DNA of 64,000 nucleotides from Halobacterium wangiae. GTDB lineage: Archaea > Halobacteriota > Halobacteria > Halobacteriales > Halobacteriaceae. Numbering within the stretch: the first letter of the stretch is position 1; the number at the start of each line of letters is the position of its first letter. The position numbers and the translations under genes were made by a program. The DNA is taken from assembly GCF_021249345.1 (NCBI RefSeq), contig NZ_CP089588.1, forward strand, positions 1,860,001 through 1,924,000, in the 5' to 3' direction. This document shows positions 16,075 through 25,739 of this stretch, in pieces. The notes beneath the pieces were generated by a model, which was given only the letters and a program-made list of their open reading frames with translations, did no database searches and was not told where the DNA came from.

Positions 16075-17595
16075 ATGTCCTCCCCGGCTCAGTGTGCTTT
16101 TGATCCGGCTGATGAGGACACACCACGGGGGTATAGTCTGGACTGCCAGCTGGATGCATGGGCAGGTTCGTCTGAGGGCCTTTGTATCCTCCACGCGCAT
16201 GAAAACCCTAAACCCCATGATATACTCCAGCAGGCGATTTCCGAGCAAACTCAGCCGGTAGTGAACGCCTCACTGAACGATATCAAGGACGGGTCCGACT
16301 TGGATTTCTCCGGGGCAGAGTTACCCGGCGCAGATTTCTCTAATTCCTCTCTTCGGGGTGTGAGCTTTGAAGATGCATTCTTGAAGAGCGCGAATTTTGT
16401 CAATTCAGATTTAAGCAGCGCTAAATTTATTGAAGATGCGGATTTGACCGGGGCAGATTTTACCGATGCATATTGTATTCAAACCAAGTTCTCTAAGAGT
16501 ACTATTTCGTATGCCAATTTTGTAGACTCGACAATCATCGGCGGCCACCTGTCGTACACCAAGGCAAGACGAGCGGACTTTACTGATGCTGAAATAACGG
16601 ATACCAGTCTTTTCCAGAGTGATTTACGGAATGTCGATTTTATAGACGCTGAGATTGGTGATTGTGCGTTTCAAGCCTCAAATTTAAGCAAGGCAGATTT
16701 CTCCGGTGCGACTGTAAGCCAGTGTAGTTTGGTAGATGCCAAGCTGACTGAAACTCGGTTAGCCAACGCTACACTCGATCAACGGAACGAGTACGGACGC
16801 CGCTTGTTATCTGAATATCAAGCAGACAGGCTGGCAGAGCCCAACTTCCTCGTAGATCTCTTCGAGCTACCACGAGTAGATGAACTCGGCTTTGGAGTAG
16901 AATCTAAACGACCACCGGGGGAGAATCAATCAGATCGGGGTATCACAGATTCCCCTCCTGATTCGCCATTTGAGCGGGTTAGTGAGCAAGACTACTGGTG
17001 GTGGAAAAGTAAGTCACTCGCCATCTCACGTTTCTTCCCTAGGCTTTTTGGGCAATTCAAGAGTTATGCATCTATTGTACGCAGTGGCTCCCGTCTGGAT
17101 TCTTCTGACCAGCAGGATTTGCTTTCTGCGGCTGAAAATACCTACTCAGAAATTAAATCAGCTTATCGAGGGAGTGCATGGTCAAACCTCGCGCGGAATT
17201 TTAATATTAGGGAGAAAGAGGCAAGGAAAAAGAAGCTCTCCCCTCTTCGATCTTGGTTCCAGGACGCTCTGCTCTATCGAAGTATGCGACATGGAGAAAG
17301 TCCCGGCCAAGTCTTTAAGATTGGTTTGCTACTCTGGATTTTAGCGACATTCCTATTCCTCCATCTTGGAATCAGTACGGGAACCCAGACTACAATCCAT
17401 CTGAGTCTTTCGTGGGACCTCAATATCGGCTTATTGGGTCGCTCTTTGCTATTCTCTCTGAGGAGATTATTTACTTTCTCAAACGGAGGATACGAACTCC
17501 TTCGGGGTCAATACTGGGCAACGGCGCTCTCAATTGTCGGTGCCTTGTTGGAAGCCGCGCTTGTGTTCACTCTTGGCCGACGTGCGGTGGCGTGA
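16075..17595 (+). CDS. Pentapeptide-repeat protein with C-terminal membrane/channel-like domain
   Basis: 506 aa. A short Cys/His-containing head (CAFDPADEDTPRGYSLDCQL ... CILHAHENPK, residues 7-43) may bind a metal. Residues ~70-230 are pentapeptide repeats of the A(D/N)(F/L)xx type forming a right-handed beta-helix. After a hydrophilic linker, ~80 C-terminal residues hold two or three helices around a re-entrant-looking loop (LLFSLRRLFTFSNGGYELL), resembling two-helix ion channels. AT-richer than its neighbours. Divergent from the unknown pair 13666-15971, with about 100 nt between starts. Role unknown; an effector that perturbs membranes is one possibility. Confidence 0.75.
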   Translation: MSSPAQCAFDPADEDTPRGYSLDCQLDAWAGSSEGLCILHAHENPKPHDILQQAISEQTQPVVNASLNDIKDGSDLDFSGAELPGADFSNSSLRGVSFEDAFLKSANFVNSDLSSAKFIEDADLTGADFTDAYCIQTKFSKSTISYANFVDSTIIGGHLSYTKARRADFTDAEITDTSLFQSDLRNVDFIDAEIGDCAFQASNLSKADFSGATVSQCSLVDAKLTETRLANATLDQRNEYGRRLLSEYQADRLAEPNFLVDLFELPRVDELGFGVESKRPPGENQSDRGITDSPPDSPFERVSEQDYWWWKSKSLAISRFFPRLFGQFKSYASIVRSGSRLDSSDQQDLLSAAENTYSEIKSAYRGSAWSNLARNFNIREKEARKKKLSPLRSWFQDALLYRSMRHGESPGQVFKIGLLLWILATFLFLHLGISTGTQTTIHLSLSWDLNIGLLGRSLLFSLRRLFTFSNGGYELLRGQYWATALSIVGALLEAALVFTLGRRAVA

Positions 17596-17760
17596 GACGG
17601 ACTCGAAACCACCTTCGACGTATTTAGCGGCCGTTTGAATGATGATTTCGATTTCGTCGTCGGACAGCCCATAAGTCCGTAGATGATTTCTGACAGGGAC
17701 GCGCGTTGATTACAAAACTAGCAAGCTCCTCTTCCGTTATCTCGTAGGTGTTCGCTCCGC
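17590..17760 (-). pseudogene. Possible C-terminal scrap of a DNA methylase/restriction enzyme
   Basis: On the minus strand one frame reads LRTYGLSDDEIEIIIQTAAK. Upstream in another frame is TYEITEEELASFVINA. The string YGL(S/T)DDEIEI closely resembles the last helix of Eco57I/PglX-type adenine methylases. The frame is broken and nothing else of the enzyme remains. Weak evidence from a short motif. Confidence 0.3.
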
Positions 17761-17823
17761 CCGACTCCGCATTATTGTAAGAACATAGTTAGATATTTGC
17801 CCGTCCGCTTGACGTGGCCTATC

Positions 17824-18786
17824 ATGGACGCAGCTGCTGCTCGAGAGAGCACAGGGGAAATTCTAGAGACGGTTCGAGCGGCGGTGATCGCGGAGGACCG
17901 GTTCCTAGAGGACGTGATGACCGCGTTGCTCGCCGACGGTCACGCACTCCTAGAGGACGTCCCGGGGACGGGGAAAACGTTGACCGCGCAGAGCTTCGCG
18001 ACCGCACTCGGCCTTGAGTTCTCTCGAATTCAGTTCACGCCGGACCTGCTGCCAGCGGATATCACCGGGTCGAACATCTATAATGAAGCCGAGGGGACCT
18101 TCGAGTTCCAGCGCGGCCCGATTTTCTCGAACGTGGTGCTCGCCGACGAGATCAATCGCGCGCCGCCGAAGACGCAAGCTGCGCTCCTGGAAGCGATGGG
18201 TGAGGGCCAGGTAAGTGTGAACGGGACGACCCACCAGCTCCCGGAGCCGTTTTTCGTGATTGCGACGCAGAACCCCGTCGAACAGGAAGGCACGTTCGGG
18301 CTGCCCGAGGCCCAACGCGACCGCTTCATGGTCAAGACCAGTATGGGTTATCCGGAAATGGACGGTGAGCTGGAGCTCATCGACCGGCGCGCGAACCGCT
18401 TCGAACACGTCCCGAGCGTCGACCCCGTGTTATCTGGCGCAGGAACGGTTGCGGACCTGCAGCACGTCCCGGAGACCGTTGACGTCGAGGACCGCTTGCG
18501 CGAGTACCTGGTGCGGGTTGGGCGGTTGACCCGGAAGGATGGTCGCGTGGATGTGGGCGTCAGTCCACGCGGCATCCAGAAGCTCTTCGAATGCACGCGC
18601 GCCCGGGCCGCCTTCAGAGGCCGCGACTACGCGGTTCCCGATGACGTGAAGGAGGTCGCGGTGCCGGCGCTCCAGCACCGGTTGGTGCTCAGCGCCGAGG
18701 CGCAGGCCCAGGGTGTCGAATCCCGCCAGGTCGTCGTGGACGTCCTCGACGAACTCGAGGTGCCAGCCGTCGGCGAGGCACAGTGA
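17824..18786 (+). CDS. MoxR-family AAA+ ATPase
   Basis: 320 aa from ATG 17824; a TTG at 17797 is a weaker start. Walker A is EDVPGTGKT (~residue 42), Walker B VVLADEINRAPPKTQ (~105) and sensor 1 FFVIATQNPVEQEGTFGLPE (~150). A C-terminal lid domain includes VSPRGIQKLFECTRARA. MoxR ATPases act as chaperones that help mature neighbouring DUF58/VWA or membrane partners. Four such genes follow downstream in the same direction, so it probably heads this operon. Confidence 0.92.
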   Translation: MDAAAARESTGEILETVRAAVIAEDRFLEDVMTALLADGHALLEDVPGTGKTLTAQSFATALGLEFSRIQFTPDLLPADITGSNIYNEAEGTFEFQRGPIFSNVVLADEINRAPPKTQAALLEAMGEGQVSVNGTTHQLPEPFFVIATQNPVEQEGTFGLPEAQRDRFMVKTSMGYPEMDGELELIDRRANRFEHVPSVDPVLSGAGTVADLQHVPETVDVEDRLREYLVRVGRLTRKDGRVDVGVSPRGIQKLFECTRARAAFRGRDYAVPDDVKEVAVPALQHRLVLSAEAQAQGVESRQVVVDVLDELEVPAVGEAQ

Positions 18787-18884
18787 CCACACGCGCGAAA
18801 TTCCCGGAACGAGAACGAGGTGTCCGTGAATGATGTACGTCACGCAGGCCAGTAGGATACAGTCAGCGAGGGTTGGTGGATACC

Positions 18885-21815
18885 ATGGCTGACTCGGAAG
18901 GCACGGCACTCACCGAGAGTTCGGGCTCCCGGCAATGGGGGCGGACAGTCCTCGTTGTGCTGATTGCCGTTGCAGTGGTGTTCGCTACCGGCTTGACGCC
19001 CGCCCTGGGCTCACTGACCGGTGGAACGCCGGCCAGCCAGTTCGTGCCCGTCCCGGAAAACCCCCAATCACAGGCACAGGCTGGAGGAGGCCAAGGGTCC
19101 GGCGCGTATAATTTGTCTGGGCAGCCCGGATCGACGCCAGAATCATCGAGCCAACAGTCTGGCGACCCGGCCAAGATGGGCGCGCTGTCGGCTGGAAAGC
19201 AGGCCTCCGTTGGGGGGAGCCTCGCTGCCGGGAACGACACTTACTTCCGGTCGTTGAACGACGAGGTGCACTTCGTCGCGACCAGCGAGAAACCGAGGTA
19301 CTGGCGAACCAACGCCTACGACCAGTACACTGGGGGTGGCTGGGAACAATCCGGTTCTCCGGAGCCGTACTCACCACCGATACAGGAGTCGCCCCGTGGT
19401 GACCGGATCAGTTACGCGATTGAGTTACAGCAGGCAGCGACGTCACTTCCGACGGTCTGGACGCCCCAGTACGTCGAATCGGGCGCGGAACTCTTCGTGA
19501 CGCCAACGACGTCGATTGTCACCGGGAATGCCGTCCCGGCCGGCACGCGCTATCAGGGCGTGAGCTATCGGCCACCACGTGACCCAGACATTCTGAAGAC
19601 CGCAGACGGGTCGACCCCGTCGCAGATCGAGCGCCAGTACACGCAACTCCCGAACGAATCGCGAGCGGCGCTCCAGCCGCTCGCGTCGAATCTGACAGCG
19701 AACACGACGTCGCGTTACGAGGCAGCGAAGCGCATCGAGACGTGGCTGGAATCCTCGAAATCGTATTCGCTGTCCGTGTCCGCGCCACCATCTGACGGGG
19801 TTGCTCGCCAGTTCGTCTACGAGATGGACGAAGGCTACTGCGAGTACTTCGCGACCAGCATGACCACCATGCTGCGGTCGGAAGGCATCCCCGCTCGCTA
19901 CGTTGTCGGGTACGCGCCTGGCGAACGAACGGGCCAGGACGAGTACACCGTCCGTGCGATGCACGCTCACGCCTGGGTGGAGGTGTACTTCGACGGTGTC
20001 GGGTGGGTGCGATTCGACCCGACGCCAGCGAGTGAGCGCCAGTCACAGGAAGCCCAGGCCGCGATGAACCAGGGCAGCAGCAGTTACCAGGCGGCATCCA
20101 CCGACGGCTCACCAACGAACTCCTCCTCTTCGTCAGAGACGAGCAAGCCCGGCGAGAATGACTCCCAGTCCGGGGAACAGACTACCTCGGGGTCGACGAC
20201 CACGACGGCCCCGACCGCGACAACCACCACGACCACCACTGAGACGACTGGGACGACCTCGACGACAGCAACCACGACGACCACTACAACGACGACGACG
20301 ACGTCGTCGGATGAGACGGAGCAATCGGAGTCGTCACAGAACGAGACGAAGACGGAATCGGAGGGTCCGGCTCCGCTGAATGTGAGCCTGAATCGGGAGC
20401 CAGTTCCGGGAGCACGCGTGGTTGTCACGGTGACGCGTAACAACTCGGCGGTGGCAGATGCCAGCGTCTTGTTCAACGGTGAGCCAGTTGGGCGGACCGG
20501 AGAAAATGGGACTGTCGAGGGAATCGTCCCGTACACCGAGCAGCTCGACATCTCCGTCCGGACGCTAGAGAATCCCCCGGAGCTGATCGGCGGGATGGGA
20601 ACCAATCCGGGATTCGCCTCGGTACAGCCAGCGCGGAACAATTCCTCGGAGAGCTACTCGCTCGATACTGATGCCACGGTTGCGGTGCTTGGGCGAACAG
20701 TGACCGCCAACGAGGTCCGCCTGCTGGCCACGATCGATGGCGTGCCAGTCAGGAACGCGACGGTTACTATGGACGGTGAGGCCGTGGCGAGGACCAACGC
20801 GTCGGGCGCAACCCGCGTTACACTGCCATCGGAACCTGGCGAAGCGATGATTCGCGTGCAGCGAGGCGCGGTCAACGGAACTCACACCGTCGACTTGCCG
20901 AGGTTGAATATCTCGGCGAACAGTACGGCGCCACTCGCGCTGCCGTTCACCGAAGTCACGATCAGAGCCGACATGAACGGGAGTGGCGTGACTGGGGTGC
21001 CTATCCGGGTCAACGGAGAAAAGGTTGGCACCACCGGCCCCGACGGGACGCTCACGACGCGCCTCCCACTCGCCGCCACGGCCGTCTTCGAACTCCAGCA
21101 GTTCGGCCAACAGCGGAGCACTCGCATCACTGGCCTCTACAAGAACACAGGACTCGTCGGCGGAGCACTCGCTCTCGTTGGGATACTCGTGTTATATGGG
21201 CGCCGACGCACCGGGGTGACGGGTAAATCCCTACTCGAGACTATCGTTAGTGCTGCCGTCAGGACTCTGCGGTGGCTCGTCGATACCATTCTGGTCGTCG
21301 CTGTCGGCCTCGCCGGCTGGGTCTCCCGGAGTCTCGTCCGCCTCAAGGACGCGCTGCTCGCACTGGTGGCGACACTACAGGGGAAGCTCTCCCCGCGCGT
21401 CTTGGCCGCTCGCTTCGTCGCCTGGCTCCGAGGTGTTCGCCGTCAGATAGTCACGGCGACGGAATCGGTCAAATCGAGCTTCCAGAACGTCCAGCACTCA
21501 CTGCAGACGGATAGTGATGGGACCAGGCAGTCTGATTACCGGACGTTCCGAGATGCCTGGGCGACCTTCCTGGCGTATCTCTCGGTGCGCACCCCGGACC
21601 GCTACACGCCGGGTGAGTTGGCCGAGTATGCTGTCCGGGAGGATGGGTTGCCGGCCGATGCCGTGGAGACGCTCCGGGACGAGTTCCGGGCGGTAGAGTA
21701 CGGGCGCCGCGAGCCGTCAGCCCGACTCGAACGCGTCGAAGCCGCGAGCCAGGCGATCGAGGCAGCCAAACGGCCCGATGACGAGGTCGACGCCGACGAG
21801 GGGGGTGAGGACTGA
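18885..21815 (+). CDS. Membrane transglutaminase-like protein (MoxR-DUF58 operon)
   Basis: 976 aa from ATG 18885 (TTG 18873 possible). One N-terminal helix is followed by an exterior transglutaminase core with the triad Cys in EGYCEYFATSM (~residue 320), His in MHAHAWVEVYF (~365) and Asp in GWVRFDPTPAS (~380). Then comes a Thr/Ser linker, two or three Ig-like repeats with GENGTVEG-type turns, a helix (~760), a second helix near 800 and a cytoplasmic tail ending in a DUF4129-like domain (RYTPGELAEYAVREDGLP). It lacks the multi-helix N-terminus of bacterial TgpA. Likely modifies or cross-links surface proteins; substrate unknown. Confidence 0.85.
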   Translation: MADSEGTALTESSGSRQWGRTVLVVLIAVAVVFATGLTPALGSLTGGTPASQFVPVPENPQSQAQAGGGQGSGAYNLSGQPGSTPESSSQQSGDPAKMGALSAGKQASVGGSLAAGNDTYFRSLNDEVHFVATSEKPRYWRTNAYDQYTGGGWEQSGSPEPYSPPIQESPRGDRISYAIELQQAATSLPTVWTPQYVESGAELFVTPTTSIVTGNAVPAGTRYQGVSYRPPRDPDILKTADGSTPSQIERQYTQLPNESRAALQPLASNLTANTTSRYEAAKRIETWLESSKSYSLSVSAPPSDGVARQFVYEMDEGYCEYFATSMTTMLRSEGIPARYVVGYAPGERTGQDEYTVRAMHAHAWVEVYFDGVGWVRFDPTPASERQSQEAQAAMNQGSSSYQAASTDGSPTNSSSSSETSKPGENDSQSGEQTTSGSTTTTAPTATTTTTTTETTGTTSTTATTTTTTTTTTTSSDETEQSESSQNETKTESEGPAPLNVSLNREPVPGARVVVTVTRNNSAVADASVLFNGEPVGRTGENGTVEGIVPYTEQLDISVRTLENPPELIGGMGTNPGFASVQPARNNSSESYSLDTDATVAVLGRTVTANEVRLLATIDGVPVRNATVTMDGEAVARTNASGATRVTLPSEPGEAMIRVQRGAVNGTHTVDLPRLNISANSTAPLALPFTEVTIRADMNGSGVTGVPIRVNGEKVGTTGPDGTLTTRLPLAATAVFELQQFGQQRSTRITGLYKNTGLVGGALALVGILVLYGRRRTGVTGKSLLETIVSAAVRTLRWLVDTILVVAVGLAGWVSRSLVRLKDALLALVATLQGKLSPRVLAARFVAWLRGVRRQIVTATESVKSSFQNVQHSLQTDSDGTRQSDYRTFRDAWATFLAYLSVRTPDRYTPGELAEYAVREDGLPADAVETLRDEFRAVEYGRREPSARLERVEAASQAIEAAKRPDDEVDADEGGED
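20195..20310 (+). repeat. Low-complexity ACG/ACC tract coding a Thr linker
   Basis: A run of ACN codons inside the transglutaminase gene encodes a nearly pure Thr stretch, a likely O-glycosylated stalk between the catalytic domain and the Ig-like repeats. Such tracts vary in length by slippage. Confidence 0.7.
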
Positions 21816-22444
21816 TGCGGTTCCGAACGTTCGTCGGTATCCTGGGTGTCGCCTCGCTCGGGACGGGACTCCTGTTCATGTACGAGCCCGCGCTCGCCGC
21901 AGAGCTCCCACCCCTGGAGCAAGCCAAGGCGACATTCCAGGGGATACCCCCGAGCAAGCTGCTCGTCGGCCTCGGCGGCGCGCTCTCACTGTATGCCGGA
22001 GTGGCCGCCTGGACCGCAGGTGGCCACCCAGACGAATCGCCACTGGACGCGGACACCACGCGATTCGGCGCCGCACATCAGGCACCCCCAGAGATGGTAG
22101 TCGACGACGACCGAGTGCCGGTTAACGCACTATCTGGGAAGGCCTTCGAGCAGGTCGGGGAGAGCCGGTCCAACGTGGCGACCGTCCAGCACCAGTTACG
22201 GGCCACGGTTCGCACAGCCCTCGTCCTCGACGGTCGTGATCCAGAACCCGTCATCGAGGAGGGAACCTGGACGGACAGCCGACTCGCAGCAGCATACCTC
22301 TCTGAGTCCGAGGACCTCCGGCCGTCCGTCTGGAGTCGGCTCCGAATGTGGCTCGATCTCGAGCAAGAGCGTGAACGCCGATTCCGCGTGACGCTGCACG
22401 AAGTTGAGCAATTCGTCGGGAAGCAGACTGGAGGTGACCAATGA
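21815..22444 (+). CDS. Uncharacterised membrane protein of the MoxR operon (DUF7269-like)
   Basis: 209 aa; ATG overlaps the upstream stop (TGATG). Two N-terminal helices (residues ~3-25 and ~45-65) are followed by a soluble cytoplasmic domain with a charged C-terminus (RLRMWLDLEQERERRFRVTL). The same small protein is often found between transglutaminase and DUF58 genes in haloarchaea, which is the basis of the tentative family name. It overlaps the DUF58 gene by 4 nt. Role unknown. Confidence 0.65.
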   Translation: MRFRTFVGILGVASLGTGLLFMYEPALAAELPPLEQAKATFQGIPPSKLLVGLGGALSLYAGVAAWTAGGHPDESPLDADTTRFGAAHQAPPEMVVDDDRVPVNALSGKAFEQVGESRSNVATVQHQLRATVRTALVLDGRDPEPVIEEGTWTDSRLAAAYLSESEDLRPSVWSRLRMWLDLEQERERRFRVTLHEVEQFVGKQTGGDQ

Positions 22445-23778
22445 GCGAGACCTATCAACGGATTTCGCGGTGGCAGGCCACAGGCATCGCAGCGTTACTC
22501 CTGGTCGCTGTGGGATTCCTCTACGCGTCCCCAGTCGTTGTCGCTGCCGCGGCGATACCCGTCGCGTTCACGGCCTACGAGTCGTTGTCGACTGTGTCCG
22601 CGAGCGCAGAGCTGCAGGCTGAACGAGAAATTAGTGCAACTGGCGCTCGCCCCGGCGAACACGTCGAAGTGAAGGTTTCTTTGACGAATACCGGCTCTGC
22701 GGCCATCCCCGACCTCCGCGTCATCGACGACGTCCCCGACGAACTGGCTGTCGTGTCGGGCTCCCCCCGACTGGGAGCGACACTCCGATCGGGGGACACG
22801 GAATCACTGACCTACGAAGTTGTAGCGAAGCGCGGCAGCTACGAGTTCGCCGACCCGGTCGTTCGGGGACGATCGTTCGCTGCGAGTGAGCACAGTACTG
22901 TCTCAGTCGCAACGACGGGCGATTCGACTCTGGAGGGCTTACGGGCGATCGACGCGCCACCAGTGGATAACACGGCCATCCTGCGGGCGGGCACGCAGAC
23001 GACCGACCAGGGTGGGCCAGGCGTCGAGTTCTACCGGACTCGCGAGTACCAGCCTGGTGACCCGTTGAATCGCTTGAACTGGCGGCAGTACGCGAAGACC
23101 GGGGAGTTGTCCACCGTCGAATTCCGCGAAGAGCACGCCACGCGGACGGCCCTCATCGTCGACGCTCGCCAGCCGACTCGCGTGACGCCACAGCCCGGAC
23201 ACCCGACTGCGACGGAACTCTCCGCGTACGTGAGTGCGCGGCTGTACAGCGCGCTCACGAATGCGGACGTCGAGACGATCGTTACGGCTATTGGATTACC
23301 AGACGATGTGGATGTTCGACTTGGCCCCCATGGACTTCCGTGGTCGACCGAGGAGTCCGCGACGACCGCGGAAGCAGTGCTGGACGCCGTCGACCAAGTC
23401 GCTACGCGGGGGCCAACCCGAACTACGGCTGGCTTATCGACGCCACCTGCGGGCGACGAACTGAGCGGTAGCAAGCCAGCTGTTGCGAACGGGTTACTCG
23501 CGCGATTGCCACCACGCGCGACAGTCGTTATTGCGACACCCCTCGTTGATAACTGGCCGCTCAAATTGGCTGGCGCATTGCGCCCCCATGGTTATCCGGT
23601 CACGATTGTCAGTCCAGATGTAACGACACACGGAGAGGCGCTGGAGGCTCCGGTTGGCCTTCACCGTGATCTCCGCCAGCAAACTCTCTCGCAGGCCGGC
23701 TTCACCGTCGTGGATTGGCAACTGGATACCCCACTCGATACCACCCTCGAGAGCGCCCTCGCGCACATCATCCAATGA
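22441..23778 (+). CDS. DUF58 domain protein
   Basis: 445 aa. Two N-terminal helices (IAALLLVAVGFLY, VVVAAAAIPVAFTAYESL), an exterior-type beta domain (HVEVKVSLTNTGSAAIPDLR) and the DUF58 signature YRTREYQPGDPLNRLNWRQY (~residue 200), followed by a VWA-like fold (RTALIVDARQPTRV). DUF58 proteins are standard partners of MoxR ATPases. ATGA overlaps join it to both neighbours. Confidence 0.9.
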   Translation: MSETYQRISRWQATGIAALLLVAVGFLYASPVVVAAAAIPVAFTAYESLSTVSASAELQAEREISATGARPGEHVEVKVSLTNTGSAAIPDLRVIDDVPDELAVVSGSPRLGATLRSGDTESLTYEVVAKRGSYEFADPVVRGRSFAASEHSTVSVATTGDSTLEGLRAIDAPPVDNTAILRAGTQTTDQGGPGVEFYRTREYQPGDPLNRLNWRQYAKTGELSTVEFREEHATRTALIVDARQPTRVTPQPGHPTATELSAYVSARLYSALTNADVETIVTAIGLPDDVDVRLGPHGLPWSTEESATTAEAVLDAVDQVATRGPTRTTAGLSTPPAGDELSGSKPAVANGLLARLPPRATVVIATPLVDNWPLKLAGALRPHGYPVTIVSPDVTTHGEALEAPVGLHRDLRQQTLSQAGFTVVDWQLDTPLDTTLESALAHIIQ

Positions 23779-25406
23779 GTTCCTCGATAACACCTGAAAC
23801 GACCACGGTTGACAACGCGACGTGGCGACCGACGAGAGCTGGGACTACCGTCACCGTCCTGCTTACCGCGGTTCTCACCGCGCTCGTGGCGGTCTCGCTC
23901 GACCTGACGCTCGCGCTCGGCTCCGCGTGGGTGACGGCGCTGTCGCTTGGCGGCGCGATCTGGTTCGCCACGACGCTTCGCTGGAAACTGGTGGGGCGGT
24001 TCATCGCAGGCCTGCTCGTCGGCCTGTTCGGCCTTGGCACGACTGTCGCGCTCATCTACACCGGGGTCACGCTGGCGGGGAGCCTGTTCCCGCAGCCGAC
24101 CGCGGCGCAGAGTGCGACTGCTATTCTCGCCATGGCCGCCCAACTGTTCGTCGTCTTCGGTGTGACCATCGCAGTCGTCGGAGCCGTCTCTACTGTAGGC
24201 GGACTGATCGACCGCTCTGCACTCCAGTTCCTGTGGGGAGTCACACTCCAGAGCGCTGTGCCATCCTCGGTGGGTGCAGCCGTACTCACCGCTGTCGCTA
24301 TCGTCGGAAAGGTACAGCTCCAGAGCCTGAACCAGACGGTCGAATCCACGGTCCGCACAGGCATTCACGAGGCCGTGTCGATGCTCCTTTCGCCAGCGAC
24401 CAGCCATCCGAATCTCACTTCGTTAGCGGGGCTCGTGCTCGTCACGATGTGGCTGCTAAACCGCGTGATTCGAACGCTCCCGCTCGCCGAACTCCTCGGC
24501 CCGCACCGAGTGGAGCCACTCCAGACGGCCCAACAGTCGATCAGCTACGTCTTGTTCGCGAGTGCTGTCGGAATCCTGGTCGGCCTCTGTACCGACTATC
24601 TCATTCCCGGAGCCACAATCCGTCAAGAGCTGAGTCCGTCCGCGTACCGCCTGCTGGTCGACGTGACGGCCTTCGAAGCAATCCGCGTCGTCCTCCTCGG
24701 GCTGTCCGTGCTCGGTTTGCTCCTGATTATCGTGACCACGACGGTCAAGTGGGTGGCGACGACGTCCCCGGGGAACGCGACGACGCGGTTCGCGCCCCTC
24801 GGTAGCGGGGTCGCAATCGGTGGTATCGCCCTCGTTCTCCACGGCCAGCTGGTCTGGAGTGCCCAGGACTTCGTCGCGCGGAATCTGCCACGGACCGTCT
24901 CAGGCACGTACCAGCGCCTCTCGGAGGGCGTCATCCAGTACTACGGGACGCTGACGCTGACGCTGGCGGTCTTCGCGCTCCTCTTGGTCGTCGCCGCGAG
25001 CGTGGTTCTCCTGCTCCGGGTCAGTATCTGGACACGGATTATTCCGAACACGACCACCGGGCCGGCCCTGGCTGGGTCGGGGCTGTTCTTGGCGACCGCC
25101 TTCGGGGGGACGCAGTCACTCCCGCCGACTTTCGTCTTCGTGGGGATTCTCGGTAGCTTCGTGGTCTGGGATGCTGGGCGGTTCGCGTGGACGCTCGGCA
25201 GGGAGATCGGGAGACAGGCACCAACGCACAAGGTCGAGGCAGTGCACGTGAGTGGCACGCTCCTCGTCGGCGGTATCGCGGCCGTCCTGGCGACGACGAC
25301 GCTCACGTACGCGACCGAGGTGACCATCATCAATCCCTCCACGGTCCAGGTAGCGGCCGTCGGCGTCGCTGGCTCCCTCTTCCTGCTGGTATTCGCATCC
25401 CGGTAG
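23775..25406 (+). CDS. Polytopic membrane protein closing the MoxR operon
   Basis: 543 aa from ATG 23775, which overlaps the DUF58 stop by 4 nt; the open frame upstream is a shadow of that gene. Twelve or more hydrophobic segments, short loops, no long soluble domain and no transport motif seen. Polytopic proteins of unknown function commonly end haloarchaeal MoxR-transglutaminase-DUF58 operons (DUF7519 has been used for such proteins). It probably forms a membrane platform for the others; this is inferred from position only. Confidence 0.7.
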   Translation: MSSSITPETTTVDNATWRPTRAGTTVTVLLTAVLTALVAVSLDLTLALGSAWVTALSLGGAIWFATTLRWKLVGRFIAGLLVGLFGLGTTVALIYTGVTLAGSLFPQPTAAQSATAILAMAAQLFVVFGVTIAVVGAVSTVGGLIDRSALQFLWGVTLQSAVPSSVGAAVLTAVAIVGKVQLQSLNQTVESTVRTGIHEAVSMLLSPATSHPNLTSLAGLVLVTMWLLNRVIRTLPLAELLGPHRVEPLQTAQQSISYVLFASAVGILVGLCTDYLIPGATIRQELSPSAYRLLVDVTAFEAIRVVLLGLSVLGLLLIIVTTTVKWVATTSPGNATTRFAPLGSGVAIGGIALVLHGQLVWSAQDFVARNLPRTVSGTYQRLSEGVIQYYGTLTLTLAVFALLLVVAASVVLLLRVSIWTRIIPNTTTGPALAGSGLFLATAFGGTQSLPPTFVFVGILGSFVVWDAGRFAWTLGREIGRQAPTHKVEAVHVSGTLLVGGIAAVLATTTLTYATEVTIINPSTVQVAAVGVAGSLFLLVFASR

Positions 25407-25573
25407 CTGGGGCGTGTGAGCGACCCAACTCACGTATCACGACTCCCGGATTTAGATACCGTCAACGACGTCGGTGAAACACCAAACAATCACCGTGCGA
25501 CTTGCTGAATCCCTATGGCGCCGTCCTGTAGCGGTATCTACGACTCATTTTCGTGGCCTGGTGGGTATCGGCG

Positions 25574-25714
25574 ATGTTGCTCGAGCTTCTCTCGCTTCTC
25601 GTACTTCCGATCGAGGGCGGTCTGTCCGACATCCGTCCGGTCACTCACCACCTGGGCAGGCGAGTTCTCTTAGACACGTACCATCGGCTGAATCCGACTC
25701 TCACTGCTTATTGA
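25574..25714 (+). pseudogene. Short membrane-protein-like relic (46 codons)
   Basis: ATG 25574 to TGA 25714, open upstream to 25532. It encodes a hydrophobic stretch (LLELLSLLVLPIEGGL) followed by a charged tail (GRRVLLDTYHRLNPTLTAY). The composition looks like real coding sequence, but the fragment is short and no family is recognised. It lies directly left of the repeated tRNA-end sequence. The rest of 25407-25941 holds no gene I can support. Confidence 0.25.
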
Positions 25715-25739
25715 CGACCCAGGAGTTTCTCGGGGACGA

